Source: Bacteroidales bacterium UBA6229 (GTDB lineage: Bacteria; Bacteroidota; Bacteroidia; Bacteroidales; F082). Taken from it: a stretch of 64,000 bases of DNA. The notes under the pieces were generated by a model. The model saw only the letters and a program-made list of their open reading frames with translations. It was not told the origin of the DNA and did no database searches. The stretch spans positions 22,441 through 86,440 of the forward strand of contig DJWN01000126.1 of the NCBI GenBank assembly GCA_002440975.1, given 5' to 3'. Below, piece by piece: positions 46,407 to 55,624 of the stretch. Each line of letters begins with the position of its first letter. Position 1 is the first letter of the stretch. The translations under genes were made by a program, and so were the position numbers.

Positions 46407-48851
46407 TCATTCATATTTGATCGCATCCACAGGGTTTTTGTTTATCGCTTTGTTGGCCAATGAAAATACTGTAATCATTGCAATTATCACCGCCAGTAAA
46501 ATGCCGGTTACAAACCAAACGGGATTTAGTCCTACGCGAACTGCAAACCCGTTCATCCATTCCGACATCAGATAATACGTTATTGGCAAAGCCATGAGGC
46601 CGGCCAACAACACCAGTTTCAGAAAATCAGCTATCAACAGGCGGACAAGCCGGGAGGGTTTACTTCCCAGTATCTTCCTGATTCCTATTTCTTTGGTGCG
46701 CTGCTCGATGGTAAAAGCTGACAGACCATAGAGTCCCAAACCGGAGATTAAGATCACGATCAGTGAGAAATAGCTGAAAAGCGAGAGCATTTTTTCTTCA
46801 CGATCATATTGCATTTGAAAATGCTGATCAAGGAAATTGTAGTTGAAAAAATGTTTCTGATCAAATTGTAACCATTGACTTTCGATCTTCTGAATAGCAG
46901 AACCAAGCTCATTCCCCGAAAGTTTAACGGCCACATAATCAGGTCTTCCTCTGCTAAGGATAAAAACCAAAGGTTCGATAGGGCTGTGCAGACTGGTGTA
47001 GTAAAAATCGTTTACCATCCCAATAATTTTGCCCTGCACATCCAAGCCACAGTTCATCTCAACTCCCACAGGATTGTCGTATCCTAAAAACTTAGCGGCA
47101 GCCTGATTCACAACGAATGCCGTGTTTACATCGTTGGGGTATTCTTTAGAAAAAGTTCTTCCTTCGATTGTTTCAATCTCAAACAGGTCAAAAAACTCAT
47201 GATCAACCACATACAAATTCATGGTTCTCACTTCAGGCTTGGCTGTATCGCCCAGAAAAAACATCAACCGGCCTGATTGGTAGCCGGGTAAGCTTTCGGA
47301 AAGCGACACTTCCTTCACCTCAGGAAGCTTTAATAAATCCTGCCGGAGCACTTCTTTGTTGTTGTACAAAACAGTATCTGAAGGAAAATGTAGCACCATC
47401 ACCTGATCAAGCGCAATTCCATTATCATGTTTTCGCATAAAGCGCAGTTGATCCGAAACTATCAGGGTGCTGATAATCATGCCAATGGCGATCAAAAACT
47501 GAAACACAACCAGAATCTTACGCATATTGGCAGCACTGAAAAGCCTTTTTTTATCAACAGCTAACCCGCCCGACCTTAACACATCCATCGGGGTGAAGGA
47601 GGATAGCACAAAAGCCGGAAAACTGCCACTCAACAAACCCAGCAACAGCACGATCAGCATGAGCCCAATTCCATAAATTAGCTGTCCTGCCCGAAAAATG
47701 CTATACAGCTGTAAATCAATTCCTATCAGGGTATTGAACCAGGGCAGTATTAATTCAGTGAGAAAGAGAGCCACAAAAAAGGCAAACAAACTTGTGAAAA
47801 TACTTTCGCCCAAAAACTGCATCACCAATTGTTCTTTGCGTGCACCTGCAACTTTTCTTATCCCGATTTCGCGGGCTCTTTTGAGAGATCGTGCTGTGGC
47901 CAGATTCATATAGTTGATGGATGCGATCAACAGTAAAAACACAGCGATGTAGGCAAACATATTAACAAAGCTGCGGTTGGTATTGGTGGGGCTGTCGTAT
48001 TGCAGCCGGTTGTTGAAATGAACGTCTGTAACCGCCTCGATAGCTAGTTTAATGTCGCCATCAACATTTACTTCCCTTATCCAGGGTTTGATGGTATTTT
48101 CGCGGAGCAAAGTAAGTTTTTGATCAAAAGCTGATGCAAATTCCGGTGTTTTAAACCGAATGTAAGTGTAGCCCACCATCCAAAACCAGTCAGTTTTCAT
48201 CTGTACGATTTGTGCTTGTGGGAGTGTACTCATCGAAATAAGCGCATCAAAGACCAAATGCGATGAGCAGTTTTGCTTGTCAATCACACCCGTTATTTTG
48301 TAGGTGGTGGTGTTGATCTGAATGAGCTGATCGAGTGCTTTTTGGTCACCAAATATTTGATTTGCAATACTTTTAGTTATAACCAAACTTTTAGGTTCGG
48401 TGAGTGCTGTAAGCGGATTGCCTTCCAGAAACGGATAATCAAACACTTCGAAGAAGTCAGCATCGGCAACAGTATAAGAGGGAATTTGATACATGATATC
48501 CTTGTGCCATACCGTAACGCCGGTTTGATCGTTTGAGAAACTATTGCGAAAAATGAGAGTAGCTGCTTCCACCTCCGGGAAGTCGTTTTTCATGGCCTGA
48601 GCCATATTGTACGACGACAAGGCAAAATGATCTTCACGACCATTAAATTCGAGAGAGCCATTCAGCCGATAAATGGATTGGTAGTTTTTCCAGCACCTGT
48701 CGTATTGGTATTCGTTAACCAGAAAAAGATAAATCAGCATAAACACGATCAATCCTGCCGAAAGTCCAATGATATTAATGGCGGCATGGCTGCGCTGGCG
48801 TTTCATATTGCGCAGGCCCATCAGGAAGTAATTGGCTAAAAGGCTAATCAC
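46407..48851 (-). CDS. MacB/FtsX-family ABC transporter permease
   Basis: An 814-residue paralogue of its neighbours with the same two-unit layout. Marks are MKRQRSHAAINIIGLSAGL in the first helix, RSLKRAREIGIRKVAGARKEQL in the first FtsX unit, IEQRTKEIGIRKILGSKPSRLV in the second, and a terminal INKNPVDAIKYE. The start codon is GTG at 48851, chosen because it places the first helix at the same distance as in the paralogues; an ATG 30 bases later is the alternative. It precedes the next permease by 32 bases. Confidence 0.9.
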   Translation of the reverse strand: MISLLANYFLMGLRNMKRQRSHAAINIIGLSAGLIVFMLIYLFLVNEYQYDRCWKNYQSIYRLNGSLEFNGREDHFALSSYNMAQAMKNDFPEVEAATLIFRNSFSNDQTGVTVWHKDIMYQIPSYTVADADFFEVFDYPFLEGNPLTALTEPKSLVITKSIANQIFGDQKALDQLIQINTTTYKITGVIDKQNCSSHLVFDALISMSTLPQAQIVQMKTDWFWMVGYTYIRFKTPEFASAFDQKLTLLRENTIKPWIREVNVDGDIKLAIEAVTDVHFNNRLQYDSPTNTNRSFVNMFAYIAVFLLLIASINYMNLATARSLKRAREIGIRKVAGARKEQLVMQFLGESIFTSLFAFFVALFLTELILPWFNTLIGIDLQLYSIFRAGQLIYGIGLMLIVLLLGLLSGSFPAFVLSSFTPMDVLRSGGLAVDKKRLFSAANMRKILVVFQFLIAIGMIISTLIVSDQLRFMRKHDNGIALDQVMVLHFPSDTVLYNNKEVLRQDLLKLPEVKEVSLSESLPGYQSGRLMFFLGDTAKPEVRTMNLYVVDHEFFDLFEIETIEGRTFSKEYPNDVNTAFVVNQAAAKFLGYDNPVGVEMNCGLDVQGKIIGMVNDFYYTSLHSPIEPLVFILSRGRPDYVAVKLSGNELGSAIQKIESQWLQFDQKHFFNYNFLDQHFQMQYDREEKMLSLFSYFSLIVILISGLGLYGLSAFTIEQRTKEIGIRKILGSKPSRLVRLLIADFLKLVLLAGLMALPITYYLMSEWMNGFAVRVGLNPVWFVTGILLAVIIAMITVFSLANKAINKNPVDAIKYE

Positions 48852-48863
48852 GCTAACTGGCTT

Positions 48864-49319
48864 TTAAGATGATTGATATTCAGGAATGCGATAAAAAGTT
48901 TTGCTAACAATTTTCCATTCATTGTCGAATTTGTACAACAACAAATAGTCAGTAAACAGATGTTTTTCTTTATGATAAATATCGACTTTTGCAAAAGCAG
49001 CATCCCCTGTGATGTCGATGATTGGATATTCTGCAGTGATCTTTTCATCATCAGGCTGTTTCTGCTGATTTTCCATAGATGCTTTCACAGTTTGGATCCA
49101 GCTATAAATGGGAAATTTTGACAGCAATTCGTTGTGTTTCCCAATCATTTCGAAGCCGGGATGAAAGCCCTGTTTGATTTTGTCGATTCCGGCTTTGTTA
49201 TGGATACCTTCCACATAGGCTGACTGGATAAGCTCCCGAACAGCATCCTCTTCGGTGTTTTGCGCGTAATTTATGCCGAACAGGCAGAATAATAAAAGAG
49301 CGATAAAAATTTTTTTCAT
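48864..49319 (-). CDS. Secreted NTF2-like (lumazine-binding type) protein
   Basis: A 151-residue protein with a signal peptide (1-19, ending INYAQ) and a cone-shaped NTF2-like fold pattern: helix VRELIQSAYVEGIHNK, the strand GFEMIGKHN, helix YSWIQTVKAS, and sheet strands ending DYLLLYKFDNEWKIVSKTFY. This resembles the putative lumazine-binding group common in Bacteroidota. It may bind a small ligand in the periplasm. It sits among the permease genes, 12 bases upstream of one, so it may be an accessory part of the efflux system. Confidence 0.75.
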   Translation of the reverse strand: MKKIFIALLLFCLFGINYAQNTEEDAVRELIQSAYVEGIHNKAGIDKIKQGFHPGFEMIGKHNELLSKFPIYSWIQTVKASMENQQKQPDDEKITAEYPIIDITGDAAFAKVDIYHKEKHLFTDYLLLYKFDNEWKIVSKTFYRIPEYQSS

Positions 49320-49343
49320 GACAAAAATGATTATTTTGATGAC

Positions 49344-49607
49344 TTAATTGCTGCGTTTTTTTCTGAACATCAGCGAAATATTTTTATTGGTTGGCGGTCC
49401 AATTTCTACCAGTTCCCAATCTTTGTCGTATTCAGATATCTTGTGTCGCAGCACCTGAACTTTCTCTTTTGGCGGCACTTCATTGCCTTCCCAGTCGAGC
49501 AGTTCCACTCTGTATTTCAATGTTTGCTTTCTTCCGTTGATACGCACATCAATTTCAACATTTTGCTCCTTTTCAATATCAGGAATCAGGATAAGAACTT
49601 CTTTCAT
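49344..49607 (-). CDS. Hypothetical 87-residue protein
   Basis: Not recognised. It has no signal peptide or membrane helix. The sequence is charged and beta-rich in outline (VEIDVRINGRKQTLKYRVE, then DWELVEIGPPTNKNISLMFR). It lies 12 bases after the permease gene at 49620 and 24 bases before the NTF2-like gene, in the same transcript. A conserved position inside the cluster in other genomes would argue for a role in the transporter. Confidence 0.6.
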   Translation of the reverse strand: MKEVLILIPDIEKEQNVEIDVRINGRKQTLKYRVELLDWEGNEVPPKEKVQVLRHKISEYDKDWELVEIGPPTNKNISLMFRKKRSN

Positions 49608-49619
49608 GACGTTGAAAAT

Positions 49620-52016
49620 TTAATCAGTTTTTAAAGCATTGACCGGATTGTTGGTGACAATTCGTCCTGAGTGAAATATAATGGTAATCAAAGCGATGAG
49701 AAAGGCAATACCAATTGCTAAAATCACTTCGAGAAGAGAGATGGTAATGGTATAAGCAAAACGATCGAGCAATTGCAGGGAGAAGAGCCAGGCAACAGGC
49801 AGGGCTGTCGCAATGGCGATGCCTACCAAAACCAGAAACTCTTTGGCCACCAGCAAGATCATCTGAACCATATTGCCGCCAAGCACTTTTCTTATGGCTA
49901 TTTCGCGGCTTCTTTGTTCGATCCTGAGTGCTGTGAGGCCGTATAATCCCAATGCAGAAATCAGTAGTGTCAAAACCGTAAACAGGGTGAAAAGTTTAAG
50001 GCTGTTGCGGTCGCTACGATATTCGCGTTCAAGCCGTTCTTCGGCTGTGATCAGTTGAAAAGGATTGCCCGGAAAAAGTTCCTGCCATTTAGTTTCTATT
50101 TCTTGTTTTAGTTGAGCAATATCATTGCGGTTATGTCTGATGCATACCATATTATAACCATCACGTCGCAAGTAGAAAGCAGCAGGTTCAATGCGGCTGT
50201 GAATGGAATAATAATGATAATCACTGATCACACCTATAACAGTACGCTTGGGAAGGGTGTCGGCTCCAAATGGCTTGAATCGTTTCCCAATAGGATCCTC
50301 CCATTCAAGGGCTTCAACTGCGGCCTGATTCAGGATTACAGCTTCCAGCTCGTCTGTTTTGAAGGTCTTATCAAAATTACGGCCCAACACAACCGGAATT
50401 TCCATTAAATCAAAGAAATCTTCATCCACATAGCCCATGCGGGTCATCATTTTAATGCCGGTGGTATCATCCACCCATATGGTCGTTTGGCTGCCAGCCA
50501 CCCCATTGATGTCCGATACAGCAGCAGTGGCCATTACCCCATTGATCTGTGTAAGTTCCTGCTTGAGAAGCTGGCTGTTTTTTAGATTGTCAGGACCCGG
50601 AATCCTAAGAGCGATCACGTTTTTGTAATTGTAACCCAAATCTTTGTTGGCGATGTACATTATTTGTCGGTTGGTTACCAGCACTATAAAAGTTAGTCCG
50701 ATAGCCACAGCAAACTGAAAAACAACCAAGGCTTTACTAAGCCAGCCGCCAAAGTGTGAACCTGAATCGCGAATGCCTTTAAGCACTTCAACAGCTTGAT
50801 AACGACTCATATAGAAAGCGGGATAAAATCCTGATAAAAGACTGATGCCAATCCAAATTCCAACTAAGCCAACATTGAGAAGGGGATTGGTAAAAAATGA
50901 CAGCCGAAGTTCTGATTGCAAAATCTGGTTGAATTCGGGCAGGCTGATTTCAACATAGATCAGTGCCAGAACCACTGAGACAAAAGTAATTATCAATGAT
51001 TCGCCAATGAAATGATAAACCAGATTAAGCCGTGATGCTCCCAGCGTTTTGCGTACCCCAACTTCTTTGGCTCGTTTCACGGAGCGGGCTATGGCCAGGT
51101 TGATAAAATTGATACACGCAATGGCAATGATGATGATGGCTGTAATGAGTATGGCAATCAGCAGGCTGAAGTCAACGGGGGCATGATTAAGCTGAAATTT
51201 TACGATATGTGATTTGCTGTGAATTTGATTTAAAGGCTGTAAATAAATCTTCGGACTTTGCGTAAAAAAATCATATTCTTTGTGATCTTCCAGCAGTTGT
51301 GTGATTTTTTCACCAACAACAGTTGCATCAGCATGTGGCCTAAGCCTTACATAAACGGGCATTGAGTTTGAGTTCCAGCTTCGCAGAAAAGCATTTTTCC
51401 TTTCCATGGATTGGTAGGCAACCAGCATTTCAATCTGAAGATGTGCATTCAAAGGTTGATCTTCCATAATGCCACTGATCAGAAAATCTTTTTCGTGGTT
51501 GAGTTCGATGGTTTGTCCGTAGGCCGCATCAACAGAGCCAAAAGTCTTTTCTGCGGCCGATTTGGATAACACCACGGAGTTCATGGTTTTGAATACATCG
51601 CCGGGATTGCCTTTTAGCAGTTTGATCCCAAATGTTTCAAACACAACACTATCGGTAAAGTAAACATTTCGTTGATCAAAAATAACATCACCAACTCTTA
51701 GCAAAACAGTGCCCCAGTTTAACATCCTCACGGCATATTCTACTTCCGGAATGGCAAGTGGCAGTTCGGGAGCCATTGGTCCGGGATTAAAGGCAACATG
51801 CTGTTCGCCAACACCTTGACCATGTTGTATTTGAATTAAACGATAAAAACGATCCTGTTCCGGAATATGTTTGTCAAAACTAAAATGATATTGTACAAAC
51901 ATCATAATGATGATAAAAGCAGCAATTCCGGTACTCAAACCAACCACATTGATCAGGGTATAAGCATGTTGTTTGTAGAGATTGCGAAAGGCTATTTTTA
52001 AATAATTCCAGAACAT
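49620..52016 (-). CDS. MacB/FtsX-family ABC transporter permease
   Basis: A 798-residue permease, first of the four in transcription order. The N-terminus MFWNYLKIAFRNLYKQHAYT leads into helix one. The first FtsX unit has RSVKRAKEVGVRKTLGASRLNL, the second has IEQRSREIAIRKVLGGNMVQMI, and the protein ends NNPVNALKTD. The periplasmic cores lie at about 45-280 and 440-660. It is 30 bases downstream of the ATPase gene, making this the most likely primary partner of that ATPase. Confidence 0.92.
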   Translation of the reverse strand: MFWNYLKIAFRNLYKQHAYTLINVVGLSTGIAAFIIIMMFVQYHFSFDKHIPEQDRFYRLIQIQHGQGVGEQHVAFNPGPMAPELPLAIPEVEYAVRMLNWGTVLLRVGDVIFDQRNVYFTDSVVFETFGIKLLKGNPGDVFKTMNSVVLSKSAAEKTFGSVDAAYGQTIELNHEKDFLISGIMEDQPLNAHLQIEMLVAYQSMERKNAFLRSWNSNSMPVYVRLRPHADATVVGEKITQLLEDHKEYDFFTQSPKIYLQPLNQIHSKSHIVKFQLNHAPVDFSLLIAILITAIIIIAIACINFINLAIARSVKRAKEVGVRKTLGASRLNLVYHFIGESLIITFVSVVLALIYVEISLPEFNQILQSELRLSFFTNPLLNVGLVGIWIGISLLSGFYPAFYMSRYQAVEVLKGIRDSGSHFGGWLSKALVVFQFAVAIGLTFIVLVTNRQIMYIANKDLGYNYKNVIALRIPGPDNLKNSQLLKQELTQINGVMATAAVSDINGVAGSQTTIWVDDTTGIKMMTRMGYVDEDFFDLMEIPVVLGRNFDKTFKTDELEAVILNQAAVEALEWEDPIGKRFKPFGADTLPKRTVIGVISDYHYYSIHSRIEPAAFYLRRDGYNMVCIRHNRNDIAQLKQEIETKWQELFPGNPFQLITAEERLEREYRSDRNSLKLFTLFTVLTLLISALGLYGLTALRIEQRSREIAIRKVLGGNMVQMILLVAKEFLVLVGIAIATALPVAWLFSLQLLDRFAYTITISLLEVILAIGIAFLIALITIIFHSGRIVTNNPVNALKTD

Positions 52017-52046
52017 AGGTTTTTAGGTAGGATGAGGGAAAAATAT

Positions 52047-52733
52047 CTAGAGCAGGTTTTTCTTGATGTTTTCGTTGATTATCTGGCCATCGAACAGGCG
52101 TATCAGGCGTTGAGCATATTCCGCATCGCGTTGGGAGTGTGTAACCATAATGATAGTTGTGCCATTGGCATTAAGATCATTTAAGAGGTTCATAACTTCT
52201 TCGCCGTGAGCAGAGTCGAGGTTTCCGGTAGGCTCATCGGCAAGTATCAGCGAGGGTTTGGCAACCACAGCCCTGGCTACAGCAACACGCTGTTGTTGTC
52301 CACCGGATAACTGCAGCGGGAAATGTTTTCGCCTGTGTGCGATCTGCATTTGTTCGAGAACTTCATCCACACGTTTGCGGCGATCTCTGGCAGGCATACC
52401 CAGGTAAATCAGCGGTAGTTCAACATTTTCAAAAACTGTTAACTCATCAATCAGGTTGAAGTTTTGAAAGACAAAACCAATGTTTTCTTTTCTGAGATTT
52501 GCCCTTTGCCGTTCGGTGCTTTTTGACACCTCTTTCTCGAGGAAATAATATTTTCCTTTGCTGGGGTTATCAAGCAATCCCAAAATATTCAACAGGGTTG
52601 ATTTGCCACATCCCGAAGGCCCCATGATGGCAACAAACTCACCTTTGTTGATCTCAAACGAAACCTCATTTAATGCTGTGGTTTCCACTTCGTCTGTGCG
52701 AAACACTTTTGTTAATTTTTCTGCTTTGATCAT
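52047..52733 (-). CDS. ABC transporter ATP-binding protein (MacB/LolD type)
   Basis: A 228-residue ATPase with Walker [10 protein letters not shown] (about 38-46), Q-loop [12 protein letters not shown], signature [14 protein letters not shown], Walker [14 protein letters not shown] and switch His in MVTHSQRD. This sequence type belongs to the MacB/LolD/FtsE group that pairs with FtsX-like permeases. It is the only ATPase in the cluster and would have to serve three intact permeases. It lies between the adaptor gene (60 bases) and the first permease gene (30 bases). Confidence 0.95.
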   Translation of the reverse strand: MIKAEKLTKVFRTDEVETTALNEVSFEINKGEFVAIMGPSGCGKSTLLNILGLLDNPSKGKYYFLEKEVSKSTERQRANLRKENIGFVFQNFNLIDELTVFENVELPLIYLGMPARDRRKRVDEVLEQMQIAHRRKHFPLQLSGGQQQRVAVARAVVAKPSLILADEPTGNLDSAHGEEVMNLLNDLNANGTTIIMVTHSQRDAEYAQRLIRLFDGQIINENIKKNLL

Positions 52734-52793
52734 TTTGTTAATATTGAAGTTTATATTTTATTAGTTTTCTCTTTTTTGGTCGTAATCAAGTGC

Positions 52794-54044
52794 TTATTTA
52801 AATACCACTCTGTCTTTATCACCGAAGTTATCATAAGACGAAACAATCACTTTTTCGCCGGCTTTCAGCCCTTCCAACACTTCATAATAGAGGATGTTCT
52901 GGCGGTTGATCCGGATTGGACGTTTCACGGCAAACTCTTCTGAGGCATCGAGCACATAAATCCAGTTGCCTCCTGTTTTCTGGAAGAAACCACCTCTCCT
53001 GACGATGAGAGCATCTGTCTGGCTGCTGAATTTCAGGCGAAGCTGAAGGGTTTGGCCCCGTTTGATATGGTCGGGGTAGCCGTTTTCGAAGAACAAATCA
53101 ACCTGAAAAGAACCTGCCGTTACATCGGTATAAATCTTCTGGATGGTAAGCAAATAGGTCTTTCCGCCAAAATCAAACTCAGCCTCCTGACCAATGCTCA
53201 CACGCGAAATATAACGTTCGTCGATATTGGCTCGCAACTTGTATTCATCCGGATTGTCAATCTGACCCAAATGCTCGCCACTATTGGCTGTTTGTCCCAC
53301 CTCGATGCTAAAAGAAGACAGTTGGCCATCAGCAGGTGCTTTTACAGTCAGATTGTCGAGGCTTGCCTTCAGCAGTTCCAGGTTGTTGTAGAGCCTGTCC
53401 ATCGATTGATCAATTTGTTTGTAGCGTCTTTCGGTGGAGATGGAATCCAACTTTTGTAGTTCGAGTGAGATATGCAATTGTTTTTTGCCATATCGGTAAG
53501 CTCTTTCAGCATCTTCGAAGTCCTGATTTGAGATCAGACTATCCAGAAACAGTGCCTTTTGTCGGATAAAACTCACTTCAACGGCTTCCAGCTGTTCATT
53601 GAGGCTTGCAATTTCTTTTTGACGTACAAACTTGGTTTGTTCAAGACCTATTTTGGTGTTTTGAAGGTTGTTGATGGCTTCATAAATGCGGGTTTCCTGT
53701 TCCATATAGCTCAGTTCCAGGTTGGTATTTACAAGTCGGAGAATGGGATCGCCTTTCCGAAGCAGGGCACCATCTTCCACATAAATTTCATTTACATTGC
53801 CACCCATGATGGCGTCAATATAAATAGTTGTTTTGGGCAGAACGATTCCATCAACTGGAATAAATTCCTGAAAATTATCGGCTTTCACTTCAGCGATGGT
53901 AAGCTGGTTGCGGTCAACATAAATTTTGCTGCTTTTGTCGCGCAGGAATAACAAATACAATACAAAGCCAACAAAAATTATTGCTCCGGCAAGTAATGCG
54001 ATTCGCGAAATGGTCCATTTTTTCTTTTGTATCTTTCTGTCCAT
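52794..54044 (-). CDS. Periplasmic adaptor (HlyD/MacA type)
   Basis: A 416-residue membrane-fusion protein. It has one N-terminal membrane helix (about 12-31), a barrel-sandwich/lipoyl half (about 65-105, with VNEIYVEDGALLRKGDPIL), a coiled-coil hairpin (about 115-225), the second lipoyl half (VKAPADGQLSSFSIEVGQ), and a beta-barrel with GQTLQLRLKF. It links inner-membrane permeases to the outer membrane. It is first in the cluster, and a sigma-54-like promoter candidate lies just upstream, opposite the divergent regulator. No outer-membrane TolC-type gene lies in the window. Confidence 0.9.
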   Translation of the reverse strand: MDRKIQKKKWTISRIALLAGAIIFVGFVLYLLFLRDKSSKIYVDRNQLTIAEVKADNFQEFIPVDGIVLPKTTIYIDAIMGGNVNEIYVEDGALLRKGDPILRLVNTNLELSYMEQETRIYEAINNLQNTKIGLEQTKFVRQKEIASLNEQLEAVEVSFIRQKALFLDSLISNQDFEDAERAYRYGKKQLHISLELQKLDSISTERRYKQIDQSMDRLYNNLELLKASLDNLTVKAPADGQLSSFSIEVGQTANSGEHLGQIDNPDEYKLRANIDERYISRVSIGQEAEFDFGGKTYLLTIQKIYTDVTAGSFQVDLFFENGYPDHIKRGQTLQLRLKFSSQTDALIVRRGGFFQKTGGNWIYVLDASEEFAVKRPIRINRQNILYYEVLEGLKAGEKVIVSSYDNFGDKDRVVFK

Positions 54045-54072
54045 GCCATTCGATTTTTTGTTAAGAATTTTT

Positions 54073-54088
54073 AACCAAGACTATGCCA
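54073..54088 (-). promoter_or_regulatory. Candidate sigma-54 promoter of the efflux cluster
   Basis: The minus strand reads TGGCATAGTCTTGGTT. The -24 half (TGGCA) is perfect. The -12 half is weak, with TTGG/GT where TTGC is expected. Its spacing puts transcription about 20 bases before the adaptor start codon. The divergent gene encodes a sigma-54 activator, which makes the site plausible, but the imperfect -12 element leaves it uncertain. Confidence 0.35.
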
Positions 54089-54244
54089 TTAATGTTAACG
54101 ATCACATATACAGCTTAATAGACAGAAGTTAAAATGTAAGCGTAACATTCACTGTTCATTTTCGTCCATCACTTTGTACAAATGCGAACAATATGATTAT
54201 TTTTACCCTTTCAAAAATATGTCCTGTAACCAATCTGAAGTCTT

Positions 54245-55624
54245 ATGGAGAAAATCAATGCCCGTATTCTTATCGTAGATGACGATGCTGATGTGTTGAT
54301 GGCGGCACGTTTGTTTTTGCGACAACACATTGAATTCGTGCATACTGAACGAAATCCCGAAAACCTGTCCGATTTGCTTAGAACCGAGTCGTATGATCTG
54401 ATTTTGCTGGATATGAACTTTTCGCGGGATGCAACTTCTGGCAAGGAAGGCTTTCACTGGATGAATAAAATACTGGAAATTGATCCGGCTGCTGCCATTA
54501 TTCTCATTACAGGCTATGGCGATATAGAGCTTGCCGTTCAGGGAATTAAAGAAGGCGCAACTAACTTTTTGCTCAAACCCTGGGAAAACAAGAAGCTGTT
54601 GGCAACCATCAATGCAACACTCGAAGTGAGGCGGTCGAAGGTGGAGCTGCAGGATTTGAAGAGCAAACAAAAAGTGTTCATTGCCGATCAGGATCAGGCC
54701 TATAGCAATATCATCGGCAGCAGTCCGGCCATGATAAAAGTGTTGACTACCGTTAGTAAAGTTGCCAAAACAGATGCCAATGTTTTGATCCTGGGCGAAA
54801 ATGGTACAGGCAAAGAGGTGATTGCCCGCGCCATTCATCGTGCCTCCATGCGGGCAGGTGAGGTGTTTGTAAGTGTTGATTTGGGTGCCATCACCGAAAG
54901 TCTTTTCGAGAGCGAGCTTTTTGGATATACTAAAGGTGCTTTTACGGATGCCAAAGAAGATCGTGCCGGACGTTTTGAAGCGGCTCACAAAGGCACTATC
55001 TTTCTGGATGAAATAGGGAACCTTTCACAGGCCTTGCAATCGAAGCTATTAAGTGTGTTGCAGAATAGAAAGGTGGTTCGCCTGGGATCACACAAAGAGA
55101 TTCCTATTGATGTGCGCCTGGTTTGTGCCACCAATATGCCGCTGTATCAGATGGTGAGCGAGAATAAGTTCAGGCAGGATTTGCTATACCGCATTAATAC
55201 GGTCGAGATCAAGTTGCCGGCATTGCGCGAACGTCTCGAAGACATCGAACCCTTGGTAGAACATTACCTGGAGGTGTATTGTAAGAAATACAAAATACAG
55301 AAAAAACGACTGAATGCCAGTACGCTCAAAAGGCTTCAAACCCATCATTGGCCGGGCAATATTCGCGAATTGCAACATGCCGTTGAGCGGGCAGTGATTA
55401 TGGGTGAAAACCAGGTGCTTGAGCCTCACGACTTTTTCCTTTCGGAAAATGAGGATAAACAGGAAAACAAGGTTATGCCTGTCAATATGAATTTGGAAGA
55501 AACTGAGAAAATGCTGATTCGCAAAGTGGTTGACAAACACGGCGGCAACATCAGCAGGGCAGCTAAAGAGCTTGGCCTGACGCGCGCTTCACTTTACCGT
55601 AGAATGGAAAAATATGATCTTTAA
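54245..55624 (+). CDS. NtrC-type sigma-54-dependent response regulator
   Basis: A 459-residue regulator: receiver domain (1-125; Asp56 in LILLDMNFS, Lys in FLLKPWEN), AAA+ domain (about 155-395; Walker A GENGTGKE at 184-191, Walker B GTIFLDEIG), and Fis-type HTH at the C-terminus (ISRAAKELGLTRASLYRRM). The sigma-54 contact loop reads GAFTDA (231-236) in place of GAFTGA. It is divergent from the efflux cluster and overlaps the kinase gene by 11 bases, so the pair is one two-component system that probably controls the efflux genes. Confidence 0.95.
   Translation: MEKINARILIVDDDADVLMAARLFLRQHIEFVHTERNPENLSDLLRTESYDLILLDMNFSRDATSGKEGFHWMNKILEIDPAAAIILITGYGDIELAVQGIKEGATNFLLKPWENKKLLATINATLEVRRSKVELQDLKSKQKVFIADQDQAYSNIIGSSPAMIKVLTTVSKVAKTDANVLILGENGTGKEVIARAIHRASMRAGEVFVSVDLGAITESLFESELFGYTKGAFTDAKEDRAGRFEAAHKGTIFLDEIGNLSQALQSKLLSVLQNRKVVRLGSHKEIPIDVRLVCATNMPLYQMVSENKFRQDLLYRINTVEIKLPALRERLEDIEPLVEHYLEVYCKKYKIQKKRLNASTLKRLQTHHWPGNIRELQHAVERAVIMGENQVLEPHDFFLSENEDKQENKVMPVNMNLEETEKMLIRKVVDKHGGNISRAAKELGLTRASLYRRMEKYDL

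Noticed and set aside
54203..54988. 261-codon open frame on the minus strand opposite the NtrC-type regulator
   Set aside because: It is antisense to conserved receiver and AAA+ coding sequence, with no recognisable motifs.
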